Origin: Roseiarcus sp963805295
GTDB lineage: Bacteria; Pseudomonadota; Alphaproteobacteria; Rhizobiales; Beijerinckiaceae
Length of the DNA stretch: 64,000 bases
Direction: 5' to 3'
Assembly: GCA_963805295.1 (NCBI GenBank)
Contig: CAWDTW010000041.1
Location: 248,001 to 312,000 of the forward strand
This document shows, in pieces, positions 41,382 to 52,238 of the stretch. The notes under the pieces were generated by a model, which saw nothing but the letters and a program-made list of their open reading frames with translations, was not told the origin of the DNA and ran no database searches. A program made the translations under genes and the position numbers. Numbering within the stretch: the first letter of the stretch is position 1; every line of letters starts with the position of its first letter.

Positions 41382-42699
41382 ATGGGCGCGCGCTCGATCC
41401 GGATGCCCGACGTCGGCGAAGGCGTCGCCGAAGCCGAGATCGTCGAATGGTCGGTCAAGGTCGGCGATCTCGTGCGCGAGGACCAGGTCGTCGCCGCGGT
41501 GATGACCGACAAGGCGACGGTCGAGATCCCGACGCCGGTCGCAGGCGAGGTCATCGCGCTCGGCGGCGGGGTCGGCGACGTGCTCGCCGTCGGCGCCGAA
41601 CTCATCCGCATCGACGCGCCCGGCCTGCCGGATTCGCCGCCCGCGCCTCCGCCGCAAGGGGGTCGCGAAAGCCGCGGCGGCGGCCGTCGCGCAAGCCGAG
41701 CCGCCGCGCTCGCGGCGCGTCGCGCCTGTCGCCGAGGAAGCGCCTGTCGCGCCGCCGTCGCGCCCTCCGCCGCCGCGCGCCGCGCCGCCTCAGCCGCAAC
41801 GCGGCGCGCCGCGGCCCCGCCGGCGAGAAGCCGCTCGCGTCTCCCGCAGTGCGCCTCAAGGGCGCGCGAAGCGGGCGTCGACCTGCGCTTCGTGCGCGGG
41901 ACGGGACCGGCGGGGCGGATCACCCACGACGATCTCGACGCCTATATCGCGAACCCCCCCGAGGCGCCGGCGAAGGGGCCGGGCCGGCAGCCGAACCTCA
42001 GCGTCGAGACGGTCAAGGTCGTCGGCATGCGCCGGCGCATCGCCCAGAACATGGCCAAATCGTCGCGCCGGGTCGCGCATTTCTCCTATGTCGAGGAGGT
42101 CGACGTCACCGCGCTCGAGGAGCTGCGCGCCGCGCTCAACGCGCGCGCGACGGAAGAGCGGCCGAAGCTGACGATGCTGCCGTTCCTCATGCTGGCGATC
42201 GTCAAGGCGGTCGCCGACTTTCCGCAGGTCAACGCCCATTACGACGACGACAACGAGGTCATCGAGCGCTTCGGCGCGGTCCATCTCGGCATCGCGACGC
42301 AGACGCCGGTCGGGCTGATGGTTCCGGTGGTGCGCCACGCCGAGACTCTCGGCCTGCACGAGGCCGCGCGCGAAATGCGCCGGGTCAGCGAGGCGGCGCG
42401 GCAGGGCGTCGCGCACGCGCGAGGAGCTTTCCGGCTCGACGATCACGCTGACCTCGCTCGGCGCGCTCGGCGGAATCGCCTCGACGCCGGTCGTCAATCG
42501 GCCGGAGGTGGCGATCGTCGGCGTCAACAAGATCGTGGTGAGGCCGGTCTGGCGCGACGGCGGCTTCGTTCCGCGCAAGATGATGAACCTGTCGTCGTCC
42601 TTCGATCACCGCGTCGTCGACGGCCACGACGCCGCGACCTTCATCCAGCGCGTGCGCGCGCTGCTCGAAGCGCCCGCCGCGCTCTTCATCGAGGACTGA
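41382..42699 (+). CDS. bkdB: Dihydrolipoamide branched-chain acyltransferase (E2), frameshifted
   Basis: The N-terminal lipoyl domain (SIRMPDVGEGVAEAEIVEWS, VVAAVMTDKATVEIPTPVAG with the lipoylated Lys in DKA) is followed by a linker read out of frame between about 41665 and 41865 (Arg-rich instead of Ala/Pro-rich). The E1/E3-binding domain follows (REAGVDLRFVRGTGPAGRIT), then the acyltransferase core (FSYVEEVDVTALEELRAALN, FGAVHLGIATQTPVGLMVPV). A shift near 42416 leads to STITLTSLGALGGIASTPVV and SSSFDHRVVDGHDAATFIQR with the catalytic HxxxDG. The frameshifts are probably sequence errors in a GC-rich stretch. Confidence 0.9.
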
Positions 42700-44093
42700 A
42701 TGAACGAGCTTCGCTGCAAGGTTCTCATCATCGGCGGCGGCCCCGGCGGCTATGTCGCGGCGATCCGCGCGGGCGAACTCGGCCTCGACACGGTGCTGGT
42801 CGAGGACGGCCACTTCGGCGGCACCTGCCTTCACGTCGGCTGCATTCCCTCGAAGGCGATCATCCACGCCGCGGATGCGGCGCACGCGCTCGCCGATCCG
42901 CCTGGCGCTGAACGCCATCGGCCTGACCCTCACGCGAGCCGACACTCGACTTCGCGAAGACGATCGCCTGGAAGGATGCGATCGTCGCGCGGCTCTCGAC
43001 CGGCGTCGGCGCGCTCCTGAAGAAGGCGGGGGTGCGATCCTTGCGCGGCCGGGCGACCATCGTCGACGGCAAGAGCGCGATCGCGCACGCCGACACGGGC
43101 GATCAGCGCATCGCCTGCGAGCATCTCGTCATCGCGACCGGCTCCGAGCCGACGCCGCTTGCCGCGCTGCCGTTCGACGGCGAGGATGTCCTGTCCTCGA
43201 CCGAGGCGCTGGCGCTGACCAAGGTTCCCGAGACGCTCGCCGTCGTCGGGGCGGGCTATATCGGCATGGAGCTCGGCATGGCCTTCGCCAAGCTCGGCGC
43301 GAAGGTGACGATCATCGAGGCGCTGCCGAAGATCCTGCCGCTCTACGACGAGGAGCTGACCCAGCCGGTCGTGCGCCGCTCGGCCGATCTCGGGATCGAG
43401 ACTCTTGTCGGCGCGCGGGCGCTCGGCTTCGCCAAGGCGGCGCTCGAGGTCGCCGGCGCGGACGGCGCCCAAAGGGCGATTGCGGCGGACAAGGTTCTGG
43501 TCGCGGTCGGGCGGCGCGCCCGCACGAGCGGCTTCGGGCTCGAGAGCCTCGATCTGACCATGGCCGGCCCGTTCATCCGCGTCGACGACCGCTCCGCGAC
43601 CTCGATGCGCAACGTCTGGGCGGTCGGCGACGTGACCGGCGAGCCGATGCTCGCCCATCGCGCCATGGCGCAGGGCGAGATGGTCGCCGAGATCATCGCC
43701 GGGGAGAAGCGCGCCTTCGACCGCGTCGCGATTCCGGCGATCTGCTTCACCGATCCGGAGATCGTCGCAGTCGGCCTCTCGCCCGACGCCGCCAAGGCGG
43801 CACATGGCGAAATCCTCACCGGCCTCTTCCCCTTCCGCGCCAACGGCCGGGCGATGACGAAGCAGGCCGACGAGGGGTTCGTGCGGATCGTCGCGCGCGC
43901 GGACAATCACGTCGTGCTCGGCATCCACGCCGTCGGGGCGGGCGTCTCGGAACTCTCGGCCGCCTTCTCGCTGGCGCTGGAGATGGGCGCAAGGCTCGAG
44001 GACGTCGCCGGCACGATCCACGCCCACCCGACGACAAGCGAAGCCTTCCACGAGGCGGCGCTGAAGGCGCTGGGCAAGCCGCTGCATATTTGA
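42700..44093 (+). CDS. lpdV: Dihydrolipoyl dehydrogenase (E3) of the bkd operon, two frameshifts
   Basis: The FAD-binding N-terminus VLIIGGGPGGYVAAIRAGEL and the redox disulfide FGGTCLHVGCIPSKAIIH are intact. A short stretch between about 42895 and 43020 is out of frame. The rest runs in a single frame: HLVIATGSEPTPLAALPFDG, ETLAVVGAGYIGMELGMAFA (NAD motif), RNVWAVGDVTGEPMLAHRAM and the interface end GTIHAHPTTSEAFHEAALKA with the catalytic His-Glu pair. It reoxidises the lipoyl groups of the E2 subunit. It starts one base after the E2 stop. Confidence 0.92.
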
Positions 44094-44710
44094 GGGATGC
44101 GCCAAACGGCCGCCGCGTTCGCAGCGCCGGTTGTGATTTTTCCGGTAGAGCAGCCCGGGAGCCGTTGCGCAGACTGCAACGACGCGAATCGACGTTCAGC
44201 CGACATTGCGGGTCGCGACGGCGAACGCCGCAAGTGGGGCGGCAAGGGGTCGTTGATCTCGTGACCTGGAGGGGAAGGCTCCGCTCGAAGATTCCGGTCG
44301 CACATCGGCCAAGACCCGGATTGTGACGGATATCACAGCGGATCTTTCGCCGGTCTGGTAGACCTTTTGGCAAATTCCTTTCGATATCGGAGGATTCCTT
44401 GGGCGTAAAGCGGCCCTTAAATGGATGCAAAGGAAGGGCGGAGTTGGCCTGCAGCCGTCGTGCCACTTTGACGCAGAACTCAACGGCAAGAGGGCCGAGC
44501 GATCGACTGGAATGCTCACGTCTTACCACATGTGTATCAGCAAACGGTGCGCTAGTTATCGTTTCGGCATCGAGGACCTGCGCCAGGACAAGCGCTCGCA
44601 CGCGACTGCTCACTTCGTACATGCCCGGCGCAGGCGCTTCCACATGCCCGGGTTCAGTGTTAGCCTTTCGAAATATTACGCGGTTTCGGATAGCTCGGGA
44701 GATCCCGGCC
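44094..44710. other. Intergenic region downstream of lpd
   Basis: About 600 bp without a gene I can support. Open frames on both strands here have proline/arginine-rich, non-conserved translations. No tRNA-like cloverleaf or clear terminator hairpin was noticed. The last ~100 bp must contain the promoter of the following secreted-protein pair. Confidence 0.4.
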
Positions 44711-45253
44711 GTGAAAAAAGTTCTTCTTATCGTATCGGCGTTTGTCTGGATCATTCCGGCTACGCTCTGCACAGCGCGGGCGACCCTCGGGTGGCCGGAA
44801 GTCATCGGCCTACTCACCAAGGCTCGGACGCAGGCGACGACCTGTGTCCAGGTGCTTAAGTCCAACGGGGACAAGGCCGCTCTCGCAAGTGCCCAGCTGA
44901 CCTATGGCATGGCCGAGGGCGAGATGGACGGCGTCATCGCCGGGCTGACGACAGCCCTCGTCGACGGCGGCAATCCCGACAGTCTGCCGACGGCTCGAAC
45001 CAGCCTCGAGACGGCGGGAAAGGGCCTGAAGGAGATTTGCGACGCCGCCGTCAAGACGAGTTCCCCCAACACGAAGGGCGTGTGGGAAGAGGTCGCCAAG
45101 GGAGCAGTCGAGCCCTTGATCAAGGCGATTTCCGACGGCGTCGGCGCGCTTTGGACGCGCCATGTCGAGAAGGACAAGCTCGAACTCGAGACGAAAAAAT
45201 CCCAGTTGGAGGCCGCTAAATGGCCCAGGTTTGGAGACATCCGCGCACAATAG
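44711..45253 (+). CDS. Secreted helical protein, partner of the WD40-caspase gene
   Basis: A 180-residue protein from GTG 44711. The N-terminus VKKVLLIVSAFVWIIPATLC is a signal peptide. The mature part is helical with two cysteines (QATTCVQVLKSNGDKAALAS, LKEICDAAVKTSSP) and ends in a charged coiled-coil-like helix (RHVEKDKLELETKKSQLEAA). No known domain is recognised. Its last 34 bases overlap the start of the WD40-caspase gene, so the two are translated together and probably act together in the periplasm or outside. Confidence 0.6.
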   Translation: MKKVLLIVSAFVWIIPATLCTARATLGWPEVIGLLTKARTQATTCVQVLKSNGDKAALASAQLTYGMAEGEMDGVIAGLTTALVDGGNPDSLPTARTSLETAGKGLKEICDAAVKTSSPNTKGVWEEVAKGAVEPLIKAISDGVGALWTRHVEKDKLELETKKSQLEAAKWPRFGDIRAQ

Positions 45254-47917
45254 CCGCCGCCCTTTCGGGGCTCGCCGCCCTGACATTCGTGCCGGCCCTC
45301 GCGCAGGATCAGGGTACGAACGGTCCGACGGACCTGTACGACCGCCCCGTGCTCGCCGTCGATCCCGGCATGCATACTGCCAAGATTTGGTCGCAGGCCG
45401 TCGACGCCGAGGGCCGTTTCGCGGTGACCGGCGGCGCCGATCGCACGGTGAGGATCTGGTCGGTCGCCGACGGCAAGCTGTTGCGGACGATCTGGATCCC
45501 GGTTGGACCCGACCCGGTCGGCGCCATCTATGCGGTGGCGATCAGCCCGGACGGATCGACGGTCGCGGCCGGCGGCTATACCGAGGCCCTTCACGGCGAC
45601 AGTCCGATCTATGTATTCGACCGCGAGTCCGGAAACCTCATTCGACGCATTGCCGGCGATTTGCCGGAAGTCACGCACTTTCTTACCTTCTCACCAGACG
45701 GCCGCTACCTTGCCGCTACGCTAGGAGGCACGAATGGCCTGCGGGTCTTCGACCGGGATAAGGATTGGAGCGAGGTCTTCCGCGACGACCAATACGGCGA
45801 CCAAAGCTACGGCGCGACGTTCGCGCGCGGCGGCCGCCTCGCGACGACATCCTATGACGCGCGGATTCGACTTTACGCTTACGCCCTCCACAGTAACAAC
45901 CCGGGCTTTCGCCCCGTAGGCGAGCCGGTCCAAGCGTTGAGCGGGCATCTGCCCTTCCGCATTGCTTTCAGTCCCGACGGCAAGAGGCTGGCGCTTGGCT
46001 ATCTTGACGTCGCCAAAGTCGACATTCTCAATGGAAACACACTCAAACGAGAGGGCGGCCAAACGCCTCCCGATTTGGTACCGACAACTGCCCTGGCTTA
46101 CGTAGCTTGGTCCCCTAACGGCCAGACACTTTTCGCAGCCGGCACCGCCACTGACTCCAAAGGGCGTCGTCTCATGTTCGCTTGGGACGCGGGCGGCCGG
46201 GGCGACGAGCGACGCATGACTTATTGCGGCACCGATGCGGCTGCTGGCGTCAACGCTCTGCCGGAAGGGCGAATATTTGTCGCCTCGCTGGCGCCATGTC
46301 TCAGCCTCAACGACATCCGCGGCCAACCGATCTGGACCACCGGCTCGCCGATTTGCGATTTCCGTAGTCAAGATAGATGGTCTTAAGGCTTCTTTCGACG
46401 GGCGCGTTGTGGATTTCACCACTAGCGACCCAACCAGCGTTTTTATTTCCCCAGAAGATACCATTCTACGCTTTGACTTACGGGCGCTCAAATTGTCGAG
46501 CCCGCCGCGGAACGACGGTTTGACCTCGGCGCCGAACCGCGACGGCCTGGCGATCGAAGGCTGGCTGAACGGAACCCGCCCCACGCTGGGCGGCCGGGCG
46601 CTTCCCTTCGTACAGTATGAGCGTGCGCGAAGCCTTGCCATCGCTCCGGACGCCAAGCGCTTCTTCCTCGGGTCCAACTTCTTCCTCACGGCGTTCGACG
46701 ACGCCGGAACACCGAAATGGCGGTGGTCTAGTCCAAGCGAGATCGCGGCGGTCAACGCCAGCAAGGATGGGCGCGTCGTCGTCTCGGCCTCCCTTGACGG
46801 CGCGATCCGCTGGCATCGCGCCGACGACGGACGCGAGCTTTTGGCCCTGCAGGTCCTTCCAAACGGATACGAGCCGGCCAAGTGGGACTGGGTGCTGTGG
46901 ACGCCCGAAGGCTTCTACGAGGCGACGCCCGGCGCGGAGCAGGTGCTCAAGTGGGTGACCAATCACGGTCCGGACAAGGCCGCCACGACGCTCCCCGTCT
47001 CGGCCATCGCCAAGCTGCATCGACCGAATGCGCTGCCCCATGTTCTGGATCAGCTGGAAACGGCGCATGCTCTCGGCGTCGACGACATCTCGCAGGCAAG
47101 ATTGGACGTTCAGGCCGCCACGGGCAGCGCCAAGCCGCCCGGCGGGGTGCTGCACGTGCTGGCGATCGGCGTCGACACCTTCGGCGACAAGGCGGGCGGC
47201 CTGCATCTAAACTATGCAGCCGAGGACGCCCACGATGTCGCGAGTTCGCTGCTCGACAGTCAGAAAGGTTCGCCCGGCAAGACGAGCCTCTACGCCGACG
47301 TCAGCTTGACGTATCTGCCCAACGACAAGGCCGATGGCGCCGGCATTCTCGACGCGCTCGACGACATGGCGCGCAACATGGCGAAGAATGATCAGGGTCA
47401 GGACGTCGCCCTCATTCTGGTTTCGAGCCATGGCGAGATGATCGACGGGCAGTTCTACCTCATCCCCTACGGCTTCGATGCGGGATCACAGGGAAAGAGC
47501 ATCAAGAGTGCCGTCTCGGCCAGCGACTTTGCGAAAAAGGTGCAGGCGCTTGCCACGCATGGGAAGGTGCTGCTCATGCTCGACGCCTGCCATTCCGGCG
47601 CGGTCGGCGCACAAGGCTGGGCGAAGGATCCCGACGCGAAGGTCCTGCAGGACGCCATGGACATGGAAAACGTCACCGTCCTGACCTCCTCCAGGAGGAA
47701 CGAACTGTCTGAGGAGCTTCCGGAGTGGCAGCACGGCGCCCTCGCTGAGGCGTTCCTGGACGCCCTCAAGGGCGCGGCGGACGCCGAGGGCGTCATTCGT
47801 TTGTCGGCGCTGACCGACGCTATGGAGAACGAGGTCCAGTCGCTAACCAAGGGCCGTCAGCACCTCGGCATGCATGTCAATTTCAGCGGCGACCTGTTCG
47901 TGGCCAGCCATTATTGA
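45220..47917 (+). CDS. Secreted WD40-repeat / caspase-like (peptidase C14) protein, one frameshift
   Basis: About 898 residues. A signal peptide (IAAALSGLAALTFVPALAQD) precedes WD40-type beta-propeller repeats: SQAVDAEGRFAVTGGADRTV RIWSVADGK, VAISPDGSTVAAGGYTEALH and LTFSPDGRYLAATLGG. The frame changes near 46368 (after SPICDF), and the propeller continues (VSASLDGAIRWHRADDGREL). From ~residue 640 comes a caspase domain: HVLAIGVDTFGDKAGGLHLN, VALILVSSHGEMIDGQFYLI (catalytic His) and KVLLMLDACHSGAVGAQGW (catalytic Cys). Bacterial orthocaspases of this build are thought to be regulated proteases, and export is unusual. The single shift is probably an indel error. Confidence 0.85.
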
Positions 47918-48333
47918 TGGCTCGGCGGGAACGCGGCGCATCGAAAGGAAATGCGGTGGGAGGCGACCGTCCCTCCCCGTCGCACCCCCCCTCGTCGCTG
48001 CATGAGGACACGAACAAGCAGCGACGCGATCGCGGCCTGCGCGGCAAGCAATCCGAGTTTGCTTGCGGAATGTCCTTTCCTGGCGCACCCCTGCCGCATC
48101 GGGACCGATCGGGAATGGCAGCAAGCGAACCGTTATCGCACGTTCGCCAAGCCGTCGGCCGACGCCCGCTCCTTGCGCATTGCCGTCGTTCACCGCGTCG
48201 TCTACGCACGGCAGGCCCCCGTGGGGACCTATCGCTTGGACGCGAAGCGACAGTCGCTCACGGTGCCGTCGCCCCCTTTTCACGCCGCCCGGCATTCGCT
48301 AGGTCTGGCCCGCACATTCGCTGGAGCCGCCCC
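47918..48333. other. Intergenic region upstream of the crotonase gene
   Basis: About 415 bp. An open frame crosses it, but its arginine/serine-rich translation has no recognisable features and it overlaps the crotonase start. I regard it as spurious and see nothing else. Confidence 0.4.
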
Positions 48334-49107
48334 ATGACTTACGCCAACATCCTCGTCGAAACCCATGGCCGCGTCGGCCTCATCAGGCTCAACCGCCCGC
48401 AGGCGCTGAACGCGCTCTCCTCCCCGCTGATCGAGGACCTCAACAAGGCGCTGGAGGCGTTCGAGGCCGATCCGACGATCGGCGCGATCGTGCTGACCGG
48501 CTCGGACAAGGCGTTCGCCGCCGGCGCCGACATCAAGGAGATGCAGGACAAGAGCTTCGCCGACGTGTTCCTCGGCGATTTCATCTCCCGCTGGGAGAAC
48601 GTGTCAAAAACCCGCAAGCCCGTCGTCGCCGCGGTCGCGGGCTTCGCCCTCGGCGGGGGCTGCGAACTGGCGATGATGTGCGATTTCATCCTCGCCGCCG
48701 ACACGGCGAAGTTCGGCCAGCCGGAGATCAAGCTCGGCGTGATGCCTGGGGCGGGCGGCACGCAGCGCCTCACCCGCTTCGTCGGCAAGTCGAAGGCGAT
48801 GGAGATGTGCCTGACCGGCCGGATGATGGACGCGGCCGAGGCCGAGCGCTCTGGCCTCGTCTCCCGCGTCGTGCCTGCCGCCTCGCTGATCGAGGAGGCC
48901 TTGAAGACCGCCGAAACCATCGCCTCGCTGTCCGCGCCCGCCGTCTACGCCGCCAAGGAGAGCGTCAACCGCACCTACGAGACGACGCTCGCCGAAGGCG
49001 TTCGCTTCGAGCGGCGCATCTTCCATTCGCTCTTCGCCACCGAAGACCAGAAGGAAGGCATGCGCGCCTTCGCCGAGAAGCGTCCGGCCGCGTTCAAGAA
49101 CCGGTGA
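48334..49107 (+). CDS. Enoyl-CoA hydratase
   Basis: A 257-residue crotonase-fold enzyme that hydrates trans-2-enoyl-CoA in fatty-acid or amino-acid degradation. Features: RVGLIRLNRPQALNALSSPL, GSDKAFAAGADIKEMQDKSF (oxyanion-hole AGAD), GFALGGGCELAMMCDFILAA (second oxyanion Gly and catalytic Glu in GCELA) and KLGVMPGAGGTQRLTRFVGK (second catalytic Glu position, PGAGG). Length and motifs fit short-chain enoyl-CoA hydratase. It stands alone on the plus strand. Confidence 0.93.
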   Translation: MTYANILVETHGRVGLIRLNRPQALNALSSPLIEDLNKALEAFEADPTIGAIVLTGSDKAFAAGADIKEMQDKSFADVFLGDFISRWENVSKTRKPVVAAVAGFALGGGCELAMMCDFILAADTAKFGQPEIKLGVMPGAGGTQRLTRFVGKSKAMEMCLTGRMMDAAEAERSGLVSRVVPAASLIEEALKTAETIASLSAPAVYAAKESVNRTYETTLAEGVRFERRIFHSLFATEDQKEGMRAFAEKRPAAFKNR

Positions 49108-50184
49108 GTGAACAATAACAAATATTCTATGTTGTCAACACGCAAAAAGTTGCAGGATTCGGCGCCTAGTCCCAGGCTGGCGGCGTTTTACTGCGGCGCG
49201 AATATGGTTTAATAGCCATGAGCCGCACTAGCGAGGCCGGAACCGACGCAGATACGACGGTGAAGCCGCTGTACGTCCGTCTGGAAGGAGCGGTCGTGAT
49301 CTACAATCCCAAGAAGTCGAGCGGCCGATGCAGTGCTACCAAACCGATCGTGGCCGGCAAGCAATAGATGTTCGACGCGGACGTGGGTGCGGGCAATGAG
49401 CCGCTCCAGCATTGGGCGCCCGGTCGATGGGCGTCGCGGATCGAACGCGAGAGAGGGCTGGCGACATTGCTGCGCGGCAAAAGGGTCGGCAACGAAGCGA
49501 CCATGCGCGAAGCCGAGCAACGCTGGTAGCGCTAATTGCTCAAGCTGCGGCTGACCGCCAAGAGCAATTGCTCGATCATGAGACTTTCCCAGCAAAGCGA
49601 CTGGATCGATGCCGGCAAGGGCTGGAAAGCCACGGAGACCGACGTCCGATTGCAGGGCTGGAGCCGCAAGCGCAGGAAGACGAGTTGCGGCGGCGCGTAA
49701 GGGCGCGCTGACGGCTCCTCGATGGCCCTTCACGCCCGCCGGCAGCCCTCGAGCAGCGACGGCGGCGCCGGCGAGGAGGTTACGAAAATTGGTTCGCCGC
49801 CCTCTCTGGTCGTAGACCGCGAGCTTGAAAAGCTATCCCGATTCGCGGCGAGGGAAGAAATTGGAAGAAAGGAAGAACAAATGGAGGCTGGGGCGGATTG
49901 TCAGCTATGACGTTGCGCGTTGCGCTTGGCCGCGCGCATCGTAGCGCTGTTACGTTTGAAGGAAATCTGCGTGTCTGGCTGAGCCGAAAGGGCTCGAGAA
50001 CCCGTCACCAACCGGCGTGGCGGATGCACGCCATCGCTGACGGGTGCGCTGCGCGAGCGACCACCATCAAAATCGCCAGCACGCACGCCCGCGCGGTTCC
50101 CGCCGCCAAGGCGCTGCGCGCCGTCGCGCTGTTATTGCTTGAAAAGACTTCGCAGACGTCGGATTCGCCCGTCCTCCTCATCGA
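49108..50184. other. Long intergenic region with degenerate sequence
   Basis: About 1.08 kb between the crotonase and the patatin gene. A 49-codon frame at 49218-49367 (starting MSRTSEAGTDADTTVKPLYV) has a ribosome-like spacing, but no recognisable family. Further frames nearby, such as NEATMREAEQRW, end early. The region may be an eroded mobile element. I see no complete gene, RNA gene or terminator. Confidence 0.4.
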
Positions 50185-51249
50185 TCAACCCGTCGCCGCC
50201 GGCGCGCTCCTGATCGGCCCTTTCGCCGGCTCGCGCCTGAGCGCCCGGCCGATGTCGAGCGTGCTCTCGACGCCGATCGCGTCGTAGTTTTGCTCGAGCC
50301 AAGACTTGGCGTCCTCGCGGCCGAGGTCGCGCAATTCCTTCAGAAAAGGCCAGGAGACGTCGAACTTTGTCGAGGCGTCGTAGCACTCGAGCCTTCCGGC
50401 GCCCCCGATGCGGTGCAGGCGCTCGAGCCGATAGTCCTCGCTCTTCAGGACGCCGGAGCGGATGAGGCGGGCGACGAAATCGGCGGCGCGCAGCTCCCCG
50501 AGGAGGGGCGAATTGAATGTGATCTCGTTCAGCCGGTTCGAAATGTCTTCCGGCGTCCGGGGAACCGCGGCGCGCTCGATCGGATTGATCTGCACGATGA
50601 CGATGTCGTTGCATTTGGTCTCGTAGAAGAGCGGCCAGAGCGGCGGATTGCCGGCGTAGCCGCCGTCCCAGTAGTAATCGCCGGCGATCTGGACGGCCTG
50701 GAACAAGGTGGGCAGGCAGGCCGACGCCATGATGTGATCGACGGTCAGGTCGCCGCGCCGGAAGATCTCGCCGCGCCCGGTTCTCACGTTGGTGGCGGCG
50801 ATGAACAGTTTGAGGTCGTCGCTCGTGCGAAGGCGTTCGAAATCGACCGCAGCCGCAAGATGGTCGCGCACAGGATTGACGTTGAATGGATTGAAGGCGT
50901 AGGGGCTGACGAATTGCGACAGGGCTTCAGCCCATGCGACGGCCCATTGCATCCCGGGCGGCGCGACTCCCCAGGGTCGGAGCCAGGCGTCGACGAGTTT
51001 GCGCTGCGCGGGCGCGAGCGAGCCCTCGGTCGAAACCGAGAGCCAGAATTTCTCGAGCTTCGCGCGCGCGCCGTCGCGCCCGCCCTCGGTGAGCCCGGAG
51101 GCGTAGACCACGGCGTTCATCGCGCCGGCGCTCGCGCCGCTGATCGCCGAGACCTCGAGCCGCCCGTCCTCGATCAGCGCGTCGAGCACGCCCCACGCAT
51201 AAGCGCCGTGCGAACCTCCCCCCTGCAGGGCGAGGTTCACCGTCTTCAC
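50185..51249 (-). CDS. Patatin-like phospholipase
   Basis: About 354 residues. Glycine-rich oxyanion loop NLALQGGGSHGAYAWGVLDA, nucleophile elbow ISGASAGAMNAVVYASGL (GxSxG), and catalytic Asp in DYYWDGGYAGNPPLWPL form the patatin Ser-Asp dyad. It would hydrolyse acyl esters at the membrane. I choose GTG 51249 (VKTVNLALQG), which begins right before the first strand, with GAAGGGG upstream. A GTG at 51282 overlapping the previous stop is possible. It is downstream of and likely co-transcribed with the SDR gene, which suggests a link to lipid or polyhydroxybutyrate turnover. Confidence 0.88.
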   Translation of the reverse strand: MKTVNLALQGGGSHGAYAWGVLDALIEDGRLEVSAISGASAGAMNAVVYASGLTEGGRDGARAKLEKFWLSVSTEGSLAPAQRKLVDAWLRPWGVAPPGMQWAVAWAEALSQFVSPYAFNPFNVNPVRDHLAAAVDFERLRTSDDLKLFIAATNVRTGRGEIFRRGDLTVDHIMASACLPTLFQAVQIAGDYYWDGGYAGNPPLWPLFYETKCNDIVIVQINPIERAAVPRTPEDISNRLNEITFNSPLLGELRAADFVARLIRSGVLKSEDYRLERLHRIGGAGRLECYDASTKFDVSWPFLKELRDLGREDAKSWLEQNYDAIGVESTLDIGRALRREPAKGPIRSAPAATG

Positions 51250-51278
51250 GCCGCCCGCCCCTTCGCTCGCGCGCCGGG

Positions 51279-52064
51279 TCACTGGGCGGTAAAGCCGCCG
51301 TCGATCGACAGGTTCGAGCCGGTGATCTGCGCCGCCATGTCGGAGCAGAGATAGACGACGAGCGAAGCGACCTGGTCGACGGTGACGAACTGCTTGGTCG
51401 GCTGGGCGGCCAGCATCACGTCACGGATGACCTGCTCGCGCGTCATGTTGCGCGCCTTCATCGTGTCGGGGATCTGGTTTTCGACCAGCGGCGTCCAGAC
51501 ATAGCCAGGGGACACGCAGTTGCAGGTGACGCCGAACGTGGCGAGTTCGAGCGCGACCGTCTTGGTGAGGCCGGCGAGGCCGTGCTTGGCCGACACATAG
51601 GCCGACTTGAACGGCGAGGCGACCAGCGAATGGGCCGAGGCGGTGTTGATGATGCGGCCCCACTTCTGCGCCTTCATGCCGGGAACCGAGGCGCGGATCG
51701 TGTGGAAGGCCGAGGAGAGGTTGATCGCGAGGATCGCGTCCCACTTCTCCGGCGGGAATTCCTCGATCGGCGAGACGAACTGGATGCCGGCGTTGTTGAC
51801 GAGGATGTCGACCGTTCCCATTTTCGCCGTCGCGTCGGCGATCAGCGCCGCGGCCTCGGCCCCCTTCGACATGTCGGCGCCGTTGTAGAACGCCCTGACG
51901 CCGAATTCTTTTTCGATGCCCGCGCGCTCGGCCTCGATCGCCTTGGCGTCGCCGAAGCCGTTGATCATCACGTCTGCGCCCTCCTTGGCGAGCGCGCGGG
52001 CGATTGCGAGGCCGATCCCACTGGTGGAGCCGGTGACGACGGCGTGACGTTTGGCGAGCGACAT
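51279..52064 (-). CDS. bdhA: 3-hydroxybutyrate dehydrogenase (SDR family)
   Basis: A 261-residue classical short-chain dehydrogenase. HAVVTGSTSGIGLAIARALA (TGxxxGIG), VDILVNNAGIQFVSPIEEFP (NNAG), INTASAHSLVASPFKSAYVS (Ser with YVSAK) and the signature GVTCNCVSPGYVWTPLVENQ with QIPDTMKARNM are typical of bacterial D-3-hydroxybutyrate dehydrogenases. It interconverts 3-hydroxybutyrate and acetoacetate with NAD. The ATG at 52064 is directly at the conserved N-terminus. Confidence 0.88.
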   Translation of the reverse strand: MSLAKRHAVVTGSTSGIGLAIARALAKEGADVMINGFGDAKAIEAERAGIEKEFGVRAFYNGADMSKGAEAAALIADATAKMGTVDILVNNAGIQFVSPIEEFPPEKWDAILAINLSSAFHTIRASVPGMKAQKWGRIINTASAHSLVASPFKSAYVSAKHGLAGLTKTVALELATFGVTCNCVSPGYVWTPLVENQIPDTMKARNMTREQVIRDVMLAAQPTKQFVTVDQVASLVVYLCSDMAAQITGSNLSIDGGFTAQ

Positions 52065-52238
52065 TTGGCGATCTCCGAATGGAATGTTCCGCAGAAGGCG
52101 CCTGCGTAAAACGGTCATATTGCATTGCGACGGAGCTTGCGAGGGGCGCCGGCGTTTCAGATGACAAATCCGCCGCCGGGACCTAAAACGCCATTCTTGA
52201 ACCGGCGCGGCCCCTGCGCGCGCCCCAAGGACGTTTTG

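Noticed and set aside
47951..48337. A 128-codon frame upstream of the crotonase gene
   Set aside because: Low-complexity Arg/Ser/Pro composition, no family resemblance, and overlap with the crotonase start.
49209..49733. A 174-codon minus-strand frame between crotonase and patatin
   Set aside because: The translation has no recognisable features, and shorter broken frames on the opposite strand look equally plausible, so I left the region unannotated.
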